Shown here: positions 61,741 to 64,000 of the stretch, piece by piece
Layout of the letters: each line of letters begins with the position of its first letter
Position numbering within the stretch: position 1 is the first letter of the stretch
NCBI GenBank assembly: GCA_963747005.1
Contig: CAVVDT010000002.1
Span: forward strand, 29,704-93,703
Reading direction: 5' to 3'
Source of the DNA: CAVVDT01 sp963747005
GTDB lineage: Bacteria; Pseudomonadota; Alphaproteobacteria; Rhizobiales; Aestuariivirgaceae
Length of the DNA: 64,000 nucleotides
The notes under the pieces: generated by a model
Seen by the model: the letters and a program-made list of their open reading frames with translations, nothing else
Told to the model about the DNA's origin: nothing
Databases searched by the model: none
Made by a program: the position numbers and the translations under genes

Positions 61741-63112
61741 TATCTTTTTCGCTCCCACGTTCACTTCGACAATCGTCATGGTGTCATTGCCGAAGATGTC
61801 CACGACCTTGACGGCGATCTTGCGCCGTCCGGGCGTGCATTCATGGGCGACACTGGTCAGTTCCAGTGAGCGGTCCTTCTTGGTGCGGAAGGACTGCCAT
61901 TCGTTCTCGAAAATGTAGTCGCCGGTCCACGCTTCCTCCCATTCGCCCGTATCGGGATTCTGGGTGCGGACGATCTCGCGCTTGCTCTCGAAATCGAAGT
62001 CCACGGACCAGTAGTCAATCCAGTCAGTCCAGCTCTGCGGTCAGCGTCTCGCGGGTGACGATGCCGTCCTTGTCCTTGCTGACTTTGACGATCTGGCCCT
62101 TCTCGACGACGATCCGGCTGCCCTTGTCCTTGAGGGTGGCTTCGGCGTTGGCGATGGAATCCTGCGAGTAGAAAACCGAAAAATCGGTCAGCTCGACCGC
62201 GACGCTGTTGCCTTTGACGTGCGGCTTCACCTCGATGAAAGCCACGTCATGGAACACGACCTGATTTTTCTCGACGGCCCGTTTGTCGAAAACATCGGCC
62301 GGAATGTATTTCGGGGCGATGTCGATGCCTTTGGCGCGCGCCTCGTCCAGCACGTTCGGGAACAGGCCCATTTCAAACTCGAAGCCGAGAATATCAACCT
62401 TGGTGACGTGCTTCTTGCGGCATTCGAGGATGATTTCTTCGACGAATAGCCGCGACACCGGCATGTTGACGGGACCGATGGCGACAAGCCGCCCTGCCTT
62501 CTTGCCGCTGAAGCTGGCGAAGCCGTCCGTCCGCTCGGCGCGATAGGCGCGCAGGATAAGGTCCAGGAATGCGGCTTCCTTTTCCTCAAGCTGCTTCTGG
62601 CGCTGTTCCTCGCGCAGGTTCGGATTCACGCCGACATAGTGCTGGCGCTCGTATTTGCCGAGGTTGAGGATTTCAAAGGCGCGGTAGTCCTTGCCCTCGG
62701 CCTTCAACTCGCGCTGCACGCCGATCATGCGCTTGCGGGTTGTGTGAATGGCGAATTTTCCGAGATCGCTGACAATCCATTTTCGGCCCAGTTTCTCCGC
62801 AACTGCCGCCGTAGTCCCAGAACCGACAAAAAAATCTGCGACAAGGTCACCTTCGTTGCTGCATGCAAGTATTATTCTCTCAATTAATTCCTCAGATTTT
62901 TGAGTAGGATAATCTACTCGCTCTGGCGATTGTGCATGTATCATGTTAATACGCCAAACATCACCCAACGGTTTGTCTTTACTCATAACGCGAACTTGTT
63001 TTCCTGTAACAGGATCAACAATAGGAACACGTTTTCCATCTATTTTTTTTGTTTGAAGTTGAGTTCCTTTAAATTCGCTCTCTACACGAATTTGGGCAAC
63101 ATTATACTTGAC
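61740..63112 (-). pseudogene. Type III-like adenine DNA methyltransferase (Mod), truncated and frameshifted
   Basis: Minus-strand coding starts abruptly at 63112 at an IS1595-type element, with VKYNVAQIRVESEFKG, MSKDKPLGDVWRINMIHAQ, YPTQKSEELIERIILACSNEGDLVADFFVGSGTTAAVAEKLGRKW (AdoMet motif) and then a C-terminal PKD-like segment WIDYWSVDFDFE...VAVKVVDIFGNDTMTIVEV. The catalytic DPPY motif is missing with the N-terminus. A single-base insertion near 62030 breaks the C-terminal part and another in an A-run near 61746 removes the original stop; both match typical Mod sequence when removed. Confidence 0.8.
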
Positions 63113-64000
63113 TTAACACACATGTCGGCCTAGGCTGGTTCTCATCAAAGGGAACACAGCCATGATCTCCGACATCACCAACCCCATCTTTCACGACGAA
63201 GCCAAGGCCACTGCACACATCATCGCGTCACGCTGGCCTGATGGCGCGTTCTGCCCACATTGTGGTTCCGATAACGTGCATCGCATGGCCGGAAAGACAC
63301 AGGCGGGTTATTTCATCTGCCGCGATTGCCGCGACAAGTTCACGGTCAGAACCGGAACGGTTTTGACAGTCTCATATCCCGCTGCATAAATGGCTGCTCG
63401 CCACGCACCTGATGGCTGCCAGCAAGAAAGGGGTCTCGGCCGCGCAGCTTGGCCGGATGCTCGGCATCACGCACAAGAGCGCTTGGTTTATGGCCCACAG
63501 GATCAGGGAAGCGATGAAGCCCGCCAATCCGTCCCCTATCGGTGGCGAAAACAAGGTTGTCGAAGCTGATGAAACATTCGTTGGCGGCAAAGCCAAAAAC
63601 CGTGCATTTGCCAAGGAACCGCCGAAGAAAACCACCGTCCTCACCATGATCGAACGCGATGGCGAAGCTCGTTCCTATCGGGTTGTTAACGTCACCGCCA
63701 AGACCCTGCGGCCGATCATCGTCCACATCGCCAGCCGCAATTCTCACCTGATGACCGATGAACTCAACTCTTACATCAAGATCGGCAAGGAGTTCGCTGG
63801 GCACACTCGCGTCAATCATTCCAAGCTGGAATTTCCCGCCTCGGTGGCTTCGCCCACGTCAACACCGCTGAGTGCTATTTCAGCATCTTCAAGCGCGGCG
63901 TCTATGGCACCTTCCATTCAATTTCAGAGGCTCATACTCCCCGCTATCTGGCCGAATTCGATATGCGCTTCAACACCCGCGAGATGAGCGACGGCGACCG
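63113..64000 (+). mobile_element. IS1595-family element, inserted in mod, cut by window edge
   Basis: From 63162 the transposase reads MISDITNPIFHDEAKATAHIIASRWPDGAFCPHCGSDNVHRMAG, with a four-Cys zinc ribbon, then KKGVSAAQLGRMLGITHKSAWFMAHRIREAM, DETFVGGKAKNRAF (first Asp/Glu), and GGFAHVNTAECYFSIFKRGVYGTFHSISEAH (catalytic end). Frame breaks near 63367 and 63833 interrupt it. The mod reading frame ends at the element's left edge. The element continues past the window. Confidence 0.82.

Larger units (their letters stand above)
52011..64000. mobile_element. Genomic island (right end outside window)
   Basis: Begins exactly at the tRNA-Leu fragment. It holds transposase remnants, orphan defense-like genes, a broken restriction-modification system and mixed base composition (AT-rich around 52.0-52.3 and 57.0-57.9 kb), while the left flank is conserved core DNA. 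From the orientation of the tRNA fragment, the intact tRNA-Leu gene and probably the integrase should be beyond the window's right end. No integrase is present here. Confidence 0.65.

Noticed and set aside
59235..62030. Programmed frameshifting as an explanation for broken res/mod
   Set aside because: Too many shift sites, no slippery heptamers, and all need the same +1 repair.

Overview
This is a GC-rich, densely packed chromosomal window from an alphaproteobacterium, most likely of the order Hyphomicrobiales (Rhizobiales). Supporting signs are the cysE/DUF3126 pair, an Omp25/31-type beta-barrel protein, a DUF920/BTLCP transglutaminase-like protease, PilZ and PAS_5 proteins, an NDUFS6-like zinc-finger protein, a TTAA-N7-TTAA CtrA-type box, and dispersed palindromic repeats of the kind scattered through rhizobial genomes. 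The genus cannot be fixed from sequence alone.

Layout. 1-38 kb is mostly ordinary core and metabolic DNA: a MaoC/CitE-like CoA-ester pair, MscS channel, flavin reductase, HAD phosphatase/nitroreductase, pirin, KefC-type antiporter, thrS, yidD, choline sulfatase, a divergent aguB/aguA agmatine-to-putrescine pair, Fe-S scaffold, folE-hisI-patatin, CBS and rhomboid proteins, PilZ, gamma carbonic anhydrase, cysE, two alpha/beta hydrolases, a GNAT-SDR-AlkX/YcaQ operon, a class III aminotransferase and a kinase-like/ATPase fusion. It is interrupted at 5.73-6.42 kb by a small AT-rich gene lying between two copies of the same gene 3' end. A Hyphomicrobiales-type hypothetical gene at 34.5-36.2 kb appears split by a stop codon.

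38-52 kb holds an Old-Yellow-Enzyme-type demethylase-like oxidoreductase and then a secretion-oriented cluster: two RTX proteins built from the same ~178-residue module, a serralysin-type metalloprotease with RTX repeats, a Gly/Asn-rich secreted protein, and debris of recombination between an RTX gene and a small membrane-protein gene. A ClC-type channel gene ends the chromosomal part.

From about 52.01 kb to the end of the window lies a genomic island. Its left edge is a 3' fragment of a tRNA-Leu(TAA) gene cut at the anticodon loop, which implies that the intact tRNA and probably the integrase lie beyond the right end. The island carries IS5-type transposase remnants, a two-gene TIR-like/caspase-like operon (the best candidate for an antiphage system here, resembling TIR-caspase Thoeris), a replication-relaxation protein, a DUF2806 protein, a DUF3768 protein, and a type III-like Mod/Res restriction-modification pair. 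That pair is broken by an IS1595-family insertion and by a cluster of insertion-only frameshifts, which may be real decay or an assembly artefact.
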